A stretch of DNA of 10,998 nt from Bacteroidota bacterium (lineage in GTDB: Bacteria; Bacteroidota; Bacteroidia; Chitinophagales; Chitinophagaceae), in NCBI GenBank assembly GCA_023433755.1, contig JAEYUA010000222.1, positions 1 through 10,998 on the forward strand. The letters are read 5' to 3'. The position numbers were made by a program, and so were the translations under genes. Positions 4,730-10,998 of this stretch are shown here, in pieces. Numbering within the stretch: position 1 is the first letter of the stretch; each line of letters begins with the position of its first letter. The notes under the pieces are model-generated. The model saw only the letters and a list, made by a program, of their open reading frames with translations, did not search any database and was not told where the DNA came from.

Positions 4730-5767
4730 TTGAAACGCAACCTGGCCATATTCTTTATCCTTGTTTTCATTTTAGGCGGTGCCACCATCCTGGAAAGCTG
4801 CCGGAAAAATGATCCCCCATTGCCTGCGACAGGTATTAATTTTATTGTTCCACCCGGCTTTCCCCAGCCTACCCATTCTTTTTCCAGCAACCCGCTTACC
4901 AAAGAAGGTATCCTGCTCGGAAGAAAATTATTTTATGATGGCAGGCTATCGCTGGATGGAAATTTCCCCTGCTCCTCCTGTCATAATCCCGAAGCGGCAT
5001 TTACCACCAAGGATCATGACCGCAGCCATGGTTATAACAATTCTCATACGTTAAGAAATGCTCCCGGGCTCTTCAACCTCGCCTGGCATCCCTTTTTCAA
5101 CCAGGATGGGAGCGCGGCCAGCCTGCAGGCAATCTATGCCAAACACATCACTGACCCTACTGAAATGGCTGAGACCATTGCATCTGTCATTAACAAACTC
5201 AAAGCCGATGCCACTTACAAGGCCATGTTCAAAAACGCATTCGGTGATGAGCAGGTTTCAGCCGATAGGATGTACAAGGCAATGACACAGTTTTTAGTGA
5301 ACATGGTCTCTGCCAACTCCAAATATGATAAAGTACTCCAGGGTCTGGATGTGTTTAACCCGCAGGAACAAAGCGGCTACCAGATCTTCCAGTCTAAATG
5401 CGGCAGTTGTCACCAGGAACCATTGTTCACCGATTACAGTTTCCGCAATGTGGGACTGGAGATCAACCCCGCATTAAAAGATTATGGATTGATGATGGTA
5501 ACGGGACGGTCATCCGATTCGCTTAAGTTCAGGGTTCCCAGCCTGCGTAATCTTGAATTCACTTCCTATTATTCACATGACGGAAGGTTCAGCCTGCCGC
5601 GACATATGATCCAGCATTACCGTTTTGGTGTGAATCAAAGCGCCACACTGGATCCCCTGCTTACCAACGGAATTGTGTTGAGCAACCAGGATGAAAATGA
5701 CCTGGTACATTTCCTGCGTACACTTTCTGATTCCAGCTTTCTCAACAATCCAGCCAACAGGGATTAA
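4730..5767 (+). CDS. Dihaem cytochrome c peroxidase family lipoprotein
   Basis: A 345-residue member of the bacterial dihaem cytochrome c peroxidase/MauG family, which reduces H2O2 (or, in MauG, oxidises protein residues) in the periplasm. Two c-type haem sites are visible: C81-S-S-C84-H85 and C224-G-S-C227-H228. Other family features are GRKLFYDGRLS (about 64-74), DPTEMAE (142-148) and KFRVPSLRNLEFTSYYSHDGRF (266-287), with the first part a CCP hallmark. The N-terminus is a signal sequence with a lipobox-like L-E-S-C24, suggesting a lipid-anchored periplasmic protein. No ATG suits the signal peptide; the start appears to be TTG at 4730. Many relatives have PYMHDGRF where this one has YYSHDGRF. 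It begins 50 bp after arfB. Electron donor and physiological substrate are unknown. Confidence 0.92.
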   Translation: MKRNLAIFFILVFILGGATILESCRKNDPPLPATGINFIVPPGFPQPTHSFSSNPLTKEGILLGRKLFYDGRLSLDGNFPCSSCHNPEAAFTTKDHDRSHGYNNSHTLRNAPGLFNLAWHPFFNQDGSAASLQAIYAKHITDPTEMAETIASVINKLKADATYKAMFKNAFGDEQVSADRMYKAMTQFLVNMVSANSKYDKVLQGLDVFNPQEQSGYQIFQSKCGSCHQEPLFTDYSFRNVGLEINPALKDYGLMMVTGRSSDSLKFRVPSLRNLEFTSYYSHDGRFSLPRHMIQHYRFGVNQSATLDPLLTNGIVLSNQDENDLVHFLRTLSDSSFLNNPANRD

Positions 5768-5794
5768 GAATGATGGATATTATTAAGGGTATTG

Positions 5795-5802
5795 TACTTT
5801 CG
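5795..5802 (+). promoter_or_regulatory. Possible -7 promoter box of the flippase gene
   Basis: TACTTTCG, one mismatch from TAnnTTTG, in the 81-bp gap after the peroxidase and 46 bp before the flippase ATG. No clear -33 element. It would make the flippase an independent transcript. Confidence 0.25.
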
Positions 5803-5848
5803 AAAATCAAATGAACCATCAACCAGGCAAAATCCCTATATCCTTTAG

Positions 5849-7366
5849 ATGAGCAGTATCAAAAAACTGGCAGGACAAACCATGTGGTACGGGCTGAGTA
5901 ATGTAGCAGCCCGCTTTCTGAATTACCTGCTTACCTTCCTGCATGTATACCTTTTTGACACCACGGAATTTGGTGATGTTTCTTTGTTCTATGCCAATGC
6001 CGCACTCTTAAGTATCATTTTCACCTATGGGATGGAAACAGCCTATTTCAGGTTTGTACAGCAGGAAAAAGAAAAAGGTTCCGTCTATTCCACGGGTTTT
6101 ATTTCTCTTTTGGGAACAACAGTCCTGCTTTCCGGTTTACTTATTTTCTGGAGGCAACCGCTTGCTGATTTCATGAAGATCGGTGCACATCCGGAATGGA
6201 TCACCTGGTTGTCGCTTATCCTCGCTGCGGATACGCTGGCAGCACTTCCTTTCGCAGTATTGCGCCAGCAAAACAGGCCCAGAAAATATGCCATGGTAAA
6301 AGTGGCCAATATTCTTTTGACCATTGGGCTTCAATTATTTTTCTTCTGGCTTTATCCTAAATGGACGGGTGAGACTGTAGATATCGGTTATGTATTTCTT
6401 TCCAACCTGATCGCGAGTATTGCCACGATCGTTTTCCTGGGTAAGGAACTGCTGCAGATCAGGTGGACATTCAATAAACAGTTGTGGAAGGAAATGATGG
6501 TCTATGCCCTTCCGCTCATTGTTGTTGGTTTTGGTGGAATGGTCAATGAAACCATTGACAGGCAATTGCTCCTCCGGTTTTTTGACGGTACTGTAGGCCA
6601 GGCAAAATCAGCAAACGGAATTTATTCAGCCAACTATAAACTGGCCATACTCATTGTTCTTTTCATCCAGGCTTTCCGGATGGGTGCAGAACCGTTTTTC
6701 TTCCAGCAATCAAAAGAACAAAACGCGCCAAAAACCTATGCAAGGGTGATGAAATTTTTTGTGCTGGCCTGCTGCCTCTGCTTTTTATTCATTGTTCTTT
6801 TCTTAGATCTATGGAAAAGCCTAATCACTACCAAACATCCTGAATATGGTTTGGGCATCATGGTAGTGCCGATCCTCGCGCTTTCCAAGATTTTCCTGGG
6901 CATTTATTATAACCTGAGCATCTGGTATAAACTAACCGATAAGAATATGTATGGTGCTGTGATCACGCTTATTGGCGCGGCAATTACAATTGGGGTTAAT
7001 ATCCTGCTTATTCCCAAAATCGGGTATTTCGGTAGTGCCATTGCCACTCTTCTTTGTTATGGTTTCATGATGGTGGCGAGTTTTGTATTGGGACAAAAAT
7101 TTTATCCTGTTCCTTATGCCTGGAAAAAGCTATTGGCATATGTTGTTGTCTGCCTTGTATTGTTTGGCATTCACCAGGGTTTCCGTTCAGTGATCGATCA
7201 TACTTTAGTGGTGCACCTGGCGGGATTGACCTTGTTCGGAGTTTTTATCTGGTTTATCGGGCGTGTTGAGAAAAAAGAATTCAGCCGCCTGCCCGTGATT
7301 GGAAAGTTTTATGCTGCGCAACCCATGCCGGGGGAAACAGGGGGCGTACCTGGAGCGGGACCATAG
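5849..7366 (+). CDS. Polysaccharide/oligosaccharide flippase family membrane protein
   Basis: A 505-residue polytopic inner-membrane protein of the MOP superfamily, polysaccharide-synthesis (Wzx-like) branch. Such proteins flip lipid-linked sugars across the cytoplasmic membrane for O-antigen, capsule or other surface glycans. The N-terminus (IKKLAGQTMWYGLSNVAARFLNYLL, residues 4-28) and the following EFGDVSLFYA (about 40-49) are typical of the family, and about 12-14 hydrophobic spans follow. The C-terminal tail after about residue 470 is polar and Gly/Pro-rich. No glycosyltransferase or other polysaccharide gene is adjacent, so its substrate cannot be inferred from context; lipid II flipping cannot be excluded. 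The ATG at 5849 fits the start of homologues as I remember them. An imperfect terminator follows the stop. Confidence 0.88.
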   Translation: MSSIKKLAGQTMWYGLSNVAARFLNYLLTFLHVYLFDTTEFGDVSLFYANAALLSIIFTYGMETAYFRFVQQEKEKGSVYSTGFISLLGTTVLLSGLLIFWRQPLADFMKIGAHPEWITWLSLILAADTLAALPFAVLRQQNRPRKYAMVKVANILLTIGLQLFFFWLYPKWTGETVDIGYVFLSNLIASIATIVFLGKELLQIRWTFNKQLWKEMMVYALPLIVVGFGGMVNETIDRQLLLRFFDGTVGQAKSANGIYSANYKLAILIVLFIQAFRMGAEPFFFQQSKEQNAPKTYARVMKFFVLACCLCFLFIVLFLDLWKSLITTKHPEYGLGIMVVPILALSKIFLGIYYNLSIWYKLTDKNMYGAVITLIGAAITIGVNILLIPKIGYFGSAIATLLCYGFMMVASFVLGQKFYPVPYAWKKLLAYVVVCLVLFGIHQGFRSVIDHTLVVHLAGLTLFGVFIWFIGRVEKKEFSRLPVIGKFYAAQPMPGETGGVPGAGP

Positions 7367-7375
7367 GGGGCCGCT

Positions 7376-7410
7376 ATCATCAGGCTTCTCTGATCATTTG
7401 ATTCTTTTTA
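7376..7410 (+). terminator. Weak intrinsic terminator after the flippase gene
   Basis: ATCATCAG (7376-7383) pairs with CTGATCAT (7390-7397) at 7 of 8 positions around a 6-nt loop, followed by a T-rich run (7398-7410). It starts 10 bp after the flippase stop. The stem is AT-rich with one mismatch, so the call is tentative. Confidence 0.35.
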
Positions 7411-7418
7411 GCCGTTAA

Positions 7419-7438
7419 GACGGGAAGGACGGTAAGTA
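7419..7438 (+). repeat. Third copy of the GACGGGAAGG...GGTAAGTA motif
   Basis: GACGGGAAGGACGGTAAGTA here corresponds to the core of the 28-bp inverted-repeat arms at 2771-2798 and 2865-2892, with one inserted base. It is a single copy with no nearby inverted partner. It lies in the gap between the convergent flippase and MBL-fold genes. Confidence 0.55.
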
Positions 7439-7456
7439 ATGCCTGCAAATCAAAAA

Positions 7457-7540
7457 TTCCTTTGCGATTCCTTCTTTTCTTTTTTTCTTGGCGGTTTTCC
7501 TCCGCGCTATCTCCTTTTCTCCTTTTCTCTGCGGTAAAAG
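7457..7540. repeat. Pyrimidine-rich intergenic stretch with repeated GCGGT-type words
   Basis: The plus strand is almost all C and T, broken by TTTGCG, CTTGGCGGTTTT, CTCCGCG and CTCTGCGGTAAAA at roughly 15-30 bp spacing. On the minus strand this reads like ACCGCAGAG...CGCGGAG...ACCGCCAAG. Intergenic relics of that wording recur in many bacterial genomes as I remember them. The open frame across it (7380-7571) has low-complexity composition and I do not take it as a gene. The rest of the 230-bp gap holds the terminator, the 20-bp motif and a 7-bp array. Confidence 0.35.
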
Positions 7541-7565
7541 AACTAACCGAAGTATAAAGAACCCA

Positions 7566-7600
7566 AGCCAACAGCCAATGGCCAATAGCTAATGGCTTAC
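7566..7600 (+). repeat. Array of five 7-bp units overlapping the MBL-fold gene stop codon
   Basis: The plus strand divides into AGCCAAC, AGCCAAT, GGCCAAT, AGCTAAT, GGCTTAC. The minus-strand stop codon of the MBL-fold gene (7597-7599) falls inside the last unit. Unit sequence, unit number and orientation relative to the neighbouring gene match the array at 387-421 beside the yihY-1 stop. Confidence 0.75.
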
Positions 7601-8241
7601 TTCATCTTCACAAACGGATTCGACTTCATCTCATCACCAATAGTCGTAGACCCACCATGCCCGGAATACACAATCACATCCTCCGGCAGCGTGTACAATT
7701 TCGTACGGATGCTTTGTTCCAGCACCTCAAAGCTCCCCCCGGGAAGATCTGTCCGGCCCACACTTCTTTCAAAAAGCACATCCCCGCTGATGAGGAATTT
7801 ATGCGCCTTACTGTAAAAACTGATGCTGCCGGGAGAATGCCCGGGCGTAAAAAGAATATCCAGCACCTCGTCGCCAATCCTTACCTGGTCTCCTTCTTCG
7901 AGGTAATGAAGCGGGCCATCATAATTATCAAAAGGGAGCTGGAACATCTGTCCCGAGGCTGGTCCATGTTCCAGCACCGGTTTTTCAAGCGGGTGCAGGT
8001 GCAGTTCCAGTCCGTAAGTTTTATGGATGTAGCGATTGCCAAAAATATGGTCGAGGTGACAATGGGTATTTAACAGGTAAATGGGTTTCAGCCCGTTGTC
8101 TTCAATATATTTCTTTAATTCTATCTCCTCGGAGGCAAAATAACAACCGGGGTCTATAATACAGCATTGACCTTTTTCGTTGTAAACTACGTATGTATTC
8201 TCCTGAACAGGGTTGAAGGTAAAGGGTTGAACCGTTAGCAT
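7597..8241 (-). CDS. MBL-fold metallo-hydrolase (glyoxalase II-like)
   Basis: A 214-residue metallo-beta-lactamase-fold hydrolase resembling the short glyoxalase II-like (YcbL-type) group. All metal ligands are present. From the ATG at 8241 they are T-H60-C-H62-L-D64-H65, H135 in TPGHSPGS, D154 in SGDVLF and H195 in YSGHGGSTTIGDE, so a dinuclear metal site is expected. It lacks the C-terminal helical domain of classical glyoxalase II, so the thioester substrate is uncertain. I choose the ATG at 8241 (MLTVQPFTFNPVQENTYVVY), where homologues start, rather than an in-frame TTG at 8280. It is probably cytoplasmic, with no signal peptide. It is divergent from the long TolB-like gene; the 76-bp gap between them shows no consensus promoter box. 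Confidence 0.9.
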   Translation of the reverse strand: MLTVQPFTFNPVQENTYVVYNEKGQCCIIDPGCYFASEEIELKKYIEDNGLKPIYLLNTHCHLDHIFGNRYIHKTYGLELHLHPLEKPVLEHGPASGQMFQLPFDNYDGPLHYLEEGDQVRIGDEVLDILFTPGHSPGSISFYSKAHKFLISGDVLFERSVGRTDLPGGSFEVLEQSIRTKLYTLPEDVIVYSGHGGSTTIGDEMKSNPFVKMK

Positions 8242-8317
8242 GCAGCTTTTTTGTATTTTTAAATGCAATTTACTATTCAAACCGGGAGCTTTTTAAATAG
8301 AAATCACCTCATACTTT

Positions 8318-10998
8318 ATGAATATAACGATTGGCCGGATGGCCTGTGTTGCTTTGATCACCGTTCTCTCTTTAAAGGGTCAGGCACAGGTGAATGCAGT
8401 TGAGTTTGGGAAGAACAGGGTGCAATACCAGAAATTCAATTGGAAGTACTACCAGACAGATAATTTCAATACTTATTTCAGCCAGGACGGACTGGAGATC
8501 GGGAAATACGTGGCCCAGGTGGCGGAAAAGGAACTGACCCAACTGGAAGAATTCATTGAATACGGCCTGCAGCGCCGGGCTAATATAGCAGTGTATAACA
8601 GCTTCGACGAGATGCAGCAGTCCAACATCGGCCTGGGCATTGACTGGCAGAACACCGGCGGCATCACCAAGCTGGTGAACAATAAAATGCTGATCTATTT
8701 TGATGGCAACCATGAGAACCTGCGCCGCCAGATCCGCCAGGGCATTGCCGCCGTTCTGGTGCAGAATGTTCTGTTTGGCGACGACCTGGGTGAATTCGCA
8801 GCCAACCAGACCCTGCTCGATCTTCCCAAATGGCTCACCGATGGCTATATCGAATACGCCGCTGAAGAATGGAGCACCGTACTGGACGACCAGCTCAAGA
8901 ATGCTTTGCTCAGTGGAGAATACAAAAACTTTTACCAGCTTGCTTTTGAAAAGCCCAACCTGGCCGGACATGCTTTCTGGTATTATATGGGTAACAAATA
9001 TGGCCGTGCCAAAACCACTTACCTGCTTTACCTCGCCCGTATTTACCGCAACCTGAACAGTGCTACGCAAAAGATCGCCAAGAAAAAATTCAAGGATGTG
9101 CTGAAGGATTTCATGTCCGAAGAAGCTGCAAAATATTACAAGGATGTACGCGGCCGCCGGGTGGCCCCACGTGGACAGCTTTCAGTGGTAAGGGAGATCG
9201 GCAAAAAAGATTATATCCGTTTCAATGCTAACCCCATGCCACGCAGCTTTGCTTATGCTTCGGTGGAATTCAAGCAGGGCAAATACAGCGTGGTCTTTCA
9301 CCCGAATTTTACCGACCGCAAGGTGCTGCTCACTTATGGAGCACGTACAAGGGAAGATGAGATCAACCCCAATTATCCCCTGATGGCCTGGGATGGCAAG
9401 GGCACCAGGCTGGCTGTGATCTATAATGACAAAGGCCAGACAAGAATGTTTGTTTACGATATCGTGAACAGGGTAAAGATCAACCAGCAGGCACTCACAG
9501 GATTCACGCAGGTGCAGGATATGAAGTATATGCTGGATGCGAATACACTTATCCTTAGCGCTGTAAAAAGCGGGCAGACAGACATCTTCGTGTACAAGAT
9601 TGACAAGAATACATATGAGCAGATAACAGATGATGTATATGATGACCTGGATGCCTCTTTTGTAGCTTTCCCCGGTAAAACTGGTATTATCTTCTCTTCC
9701 AACCGTCCATCCGCCACTGCGGAAGACAGTGATACAGCCATCAGCGAAAGAAATTACAACATCTTCCTGATCGATAACTGGAACAAATCGGAATTCAAAC
9801 AGATCTCCCAACTCACCAGCCAGAGATTTGGCAATGCCCGTTTTCCTTCACAGTATAATGTGAACCACTTCACTTTTGTTAGTGATGAAAATGGTATCGG
9901 CAACCGTTATGCCGGTTTCTTCAAATCAGAAAGAGCAGGTCTTGACACCCTCGTTTATATTGGCGATGAAGTTTTACGCAATCCTCCTCCTGAAGAAGTG
10001 GACAGCGTGCTGAAAGACTGGGGCAAGACTGATATTGACTCGGTAGGATTTTTCTCTGTCACCCTTGACTCAACCTACACCTTCCCGCTCACTAATTACC
10101 AAAGCAGCCTTTTGGAAACAAGGACTGCAGGTGACAATACACTGGTAAGTGAAGTAACCAGGCAGGGTGATTTTAAATTTCTCTACCGGTTAAGGATAGA
10201 CGAAGCTACCCTGCGCCGCAGGAATGTTTCAGCCAAACCCACAGAATATATCCGGAAGCTTGCTGAGCAGCAAAGGATACAGGAGGGCCGTGCCATTCAA
10301 TACCAGCAGGCAGATTCGGTGAAGAAGCAAACAGATTTCTTCAACAGCGAATTCCAGGACGAAAGAAGGGATTCCACTTCCCAGCTTGGAAGGGTGTTTG
10401 AATCGCAGCAGATCGAAGATGAGCCTATTCTCAAATCAGCCAAGCTGTATGAATACCGCCCACGGAAGTTTTTTAATGAATACGTGGTGGCAGGATTGAA
10501 CAATACCGTATTTGTGATCAATAAATACCAGCCTTACCAGAATGGCGCGGGTCCTATTGATCCTTCCAATGGTAATGAGCTGAATGGATTGATCAGGATG
10601 GGTACCGCCGACCTGTTTGAAGACATCAAGGTATCTGGTGGCTTCCGCATTGCTCCCAACCTGCGCGATAATGACATTCTTTTTGAATACACCAACCTGA
10701 GAAAAAAACTGGACTGGGGCTTTACCTATTACCGCAGTTCTCTTGAAACAGGTTACGATAGTACGGGCCAGATTCTTAACCCTGATTTCGCACCGCCGGT
10801 GAAACAGGTCAGCAATTATTACCTGGCGCGGATTAAATACCCGCTCGACCGTGTGAGAAGTTTGCGCTTCACGGTGGGACCCAGGCTCGACCGCATCATC
10901 TATCCTGCTTATTCCGTTAATAATCTCAAAGGCAAGGATATCAAAAAAGCTTATGGACAGGTATCCTTTGAATATGTTCATGATGATGCCATCAACAA
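8318..10998 (+). CDS. Secreted TolB-like propeller protein with degenerate peptidase-like N-domain and probable C-terminal beta-barrel (3' truncated by window)
   Basis: Open from the ATG at 8318 to the window end, 893 codons without a stop. Residues 1-24 look like a signal peptide ending LKGQAQ, so the protein is exported. Residues about 35-270 resemble the peptidase MA/gluzincin-like domain: LPKWLTDGYIEYAAEEW (169-185) matches the LPxWLxEGxAxY region of those enzymes. Where HExxH is expected, however, the helix reads RQGIAAVLVQ (140-149), with no His, so it is probably not a protease. Residues about 350-540 contain TolB/PD40-like propeller strands (e.g. YPLMAWDGKGTRLAVIYND, FTFVSDENGIG). A Gln/Glu-rich linker (about 650-700) leads to a region from about 711 with alternating aromatic/polar strands, like an outer-membrane barrel. 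Proteins of this layout are often called TolB-like in Bacteroidota; their function is unknown. Domain limits are by eye. Confidence 0.82.
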   Translation, partial: MNITIGRMACVALITVLSLKGQAQVNAVEFGKNRVQYQKFNWKYYQTDNFNTYFSQDGLEIGKYVAQVAEKELTQLEEFIEYGLQRRANIAVYNSFDEMQQSNIGLGIDWQNTGGITKLVNNKMLIYFDGNHENLRRQIRQGIAAVLVQNVLFGDDLGEFAANQTLLDLPKWLTDGYIEYAAEEWSTVLDDQLKNALLSGEYKNFYQLAFEKPNLAGHAFWYYMGNKYGRAKTTYLLYLARIYRNLNSATQKIAKKKFKDVLKDFMSEEAAKYYKDVRGRRVAPRGQLSVVREIGKKDYIRFNANPMPRSFAYASVEFKQGKYSVVFHPNFTDRKVLLTYGARTREDEINPNYPLMAWDGKGTRLAVIYNDKGQTRMFVYDIVNRVKINQQALTGFTQVQDMKYMLDANTLILSAVKSGQTDIFVYKIDKNTYEQITDDVYDDLDASFVAFPGKTGIIFSSNRPSATAEDSDTAISERNYNIFLIDNWNKSEFKQISQLTSQRFGNARFPSQYNVNHFTFVSDENGIGNRYAGFFKSERAGLDTLVYIGDEVLRNPPPEEVDSVLKDWGKTDIDSVGFFSVTLDSTYTFPLTNYQSSLLETRTAGDNTLVSEVTRQGDFKFLYRLRIDEATLRRRNVSAKPTEYIRKLAEQQRIQEGRAIQYQQADSVKKQTDFFNSEFQDERRDSTSQLGRVFESQQIEDEPILKSAKLYEYRPRKFFNEYVVAGLNNTVFVINKYQPYQNGAGPIDPSNGNELNGLIRMGTADLFEDIKVSGGFRIAPNLRDNDILFEYTNLRKKLDWGFTYYRSSLETGYDSTGQILNPDFAPPVKQVSNYYLARIKYPLDRVRSLRFTVGPRLDRIIYPAYSVNNLKGKDIKKAYGQVSFEYVHDDAIN

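Noticed and set aside
7380..7571. 63-codon minus-strand open frame
   Set aside because: It is translated from a low-complexity purine-rich stretch (Lys/Arg/Glu runs) and the dispersed 20-bp motif.
8372..9811. Long minus-strand open frames (8372-9070, 9182-9811, 10436-10981) opposite the TolB-like gene
   Set aside because: They are antisense to a continuous 893-codon plus frame with signal peptide and recognisable domains. Their translations show no domain and look like mirror-frame artefacts.

Overview
The window looks like a chromosomal segment of a Bacteroidota bacterium, most likely near the Chitinophagaceae. The evidence is protein flavour, moderate GC, several TAnnTTTG-type (sigma-ABfr) promoter boxes, little or no Shine-Dalgarno sequence, and intergenic 7-bp repeat arrays. 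This placement is inferred by eye, not from a database search. No tRNA, rRNA, CRISPR array, transposase or prophage gene is visible.

Layout. Positions 1-281 (minus) hold the N-terminal third or less of glycyl-tRNA synthetase. Positions 426-2563 (minus) hold two tandem paralogous YihY/BrkB-family membrane proteins. Positions 2564-2955 are a gene-free repeat region with a ~70-bp imperfect direct repeat and a perfect 28-bp inverted repeat. Positions 2956-4197 (minus) look like a three-gene operon read dtd, then a group III truncated haemoglobin, then a MazG-like NTP pyrophosphohydrolase. Divergent from dtd is arfB (4278-4679, plus), a GGQ-containing ribosome-rescue hydrolase. It is followed on plus by a dihaem cytochrome c peroxidase-type lipoprotein (4730-5767) and a polysaccharide/oligosaccharide flippase (5849-7366). 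After a second repeat-rich gap comes an MBL-fold hydrolase (7597-8241, minus). Divergent from it is a very long secreted protein (8318 to beyond 10998, plus) with an apparently inactivated peptidase-like N-domain, a TolB-like propeller and a probable outer-membrane barrel.

How the genes relate. Three genes concern translation fidelity or rescue (glyQS, dtd, arfB), and the MazG-like protein is a nucleotide-pool cleaner. The haemoglobin and the peroxidase are haem proteins linked to oxygen, NO or peroxide. The flippase, the YihY pair and the TolB-like protein belong to the envelope. This is mostly a housekeeping region and I found no clear new defence or biosynthetic system.

The most unusual content is intergenic. 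Arrays of about five 7-bp units sit at or within 5 bp of the stop codons of three separate minus-strand genes. A 20-28 bp motif recurs three times, two copies forming a perfect inverted repeat. The other point worth a look is the degenerate metallopeptidase-like domain fused to a propeller and barrel.
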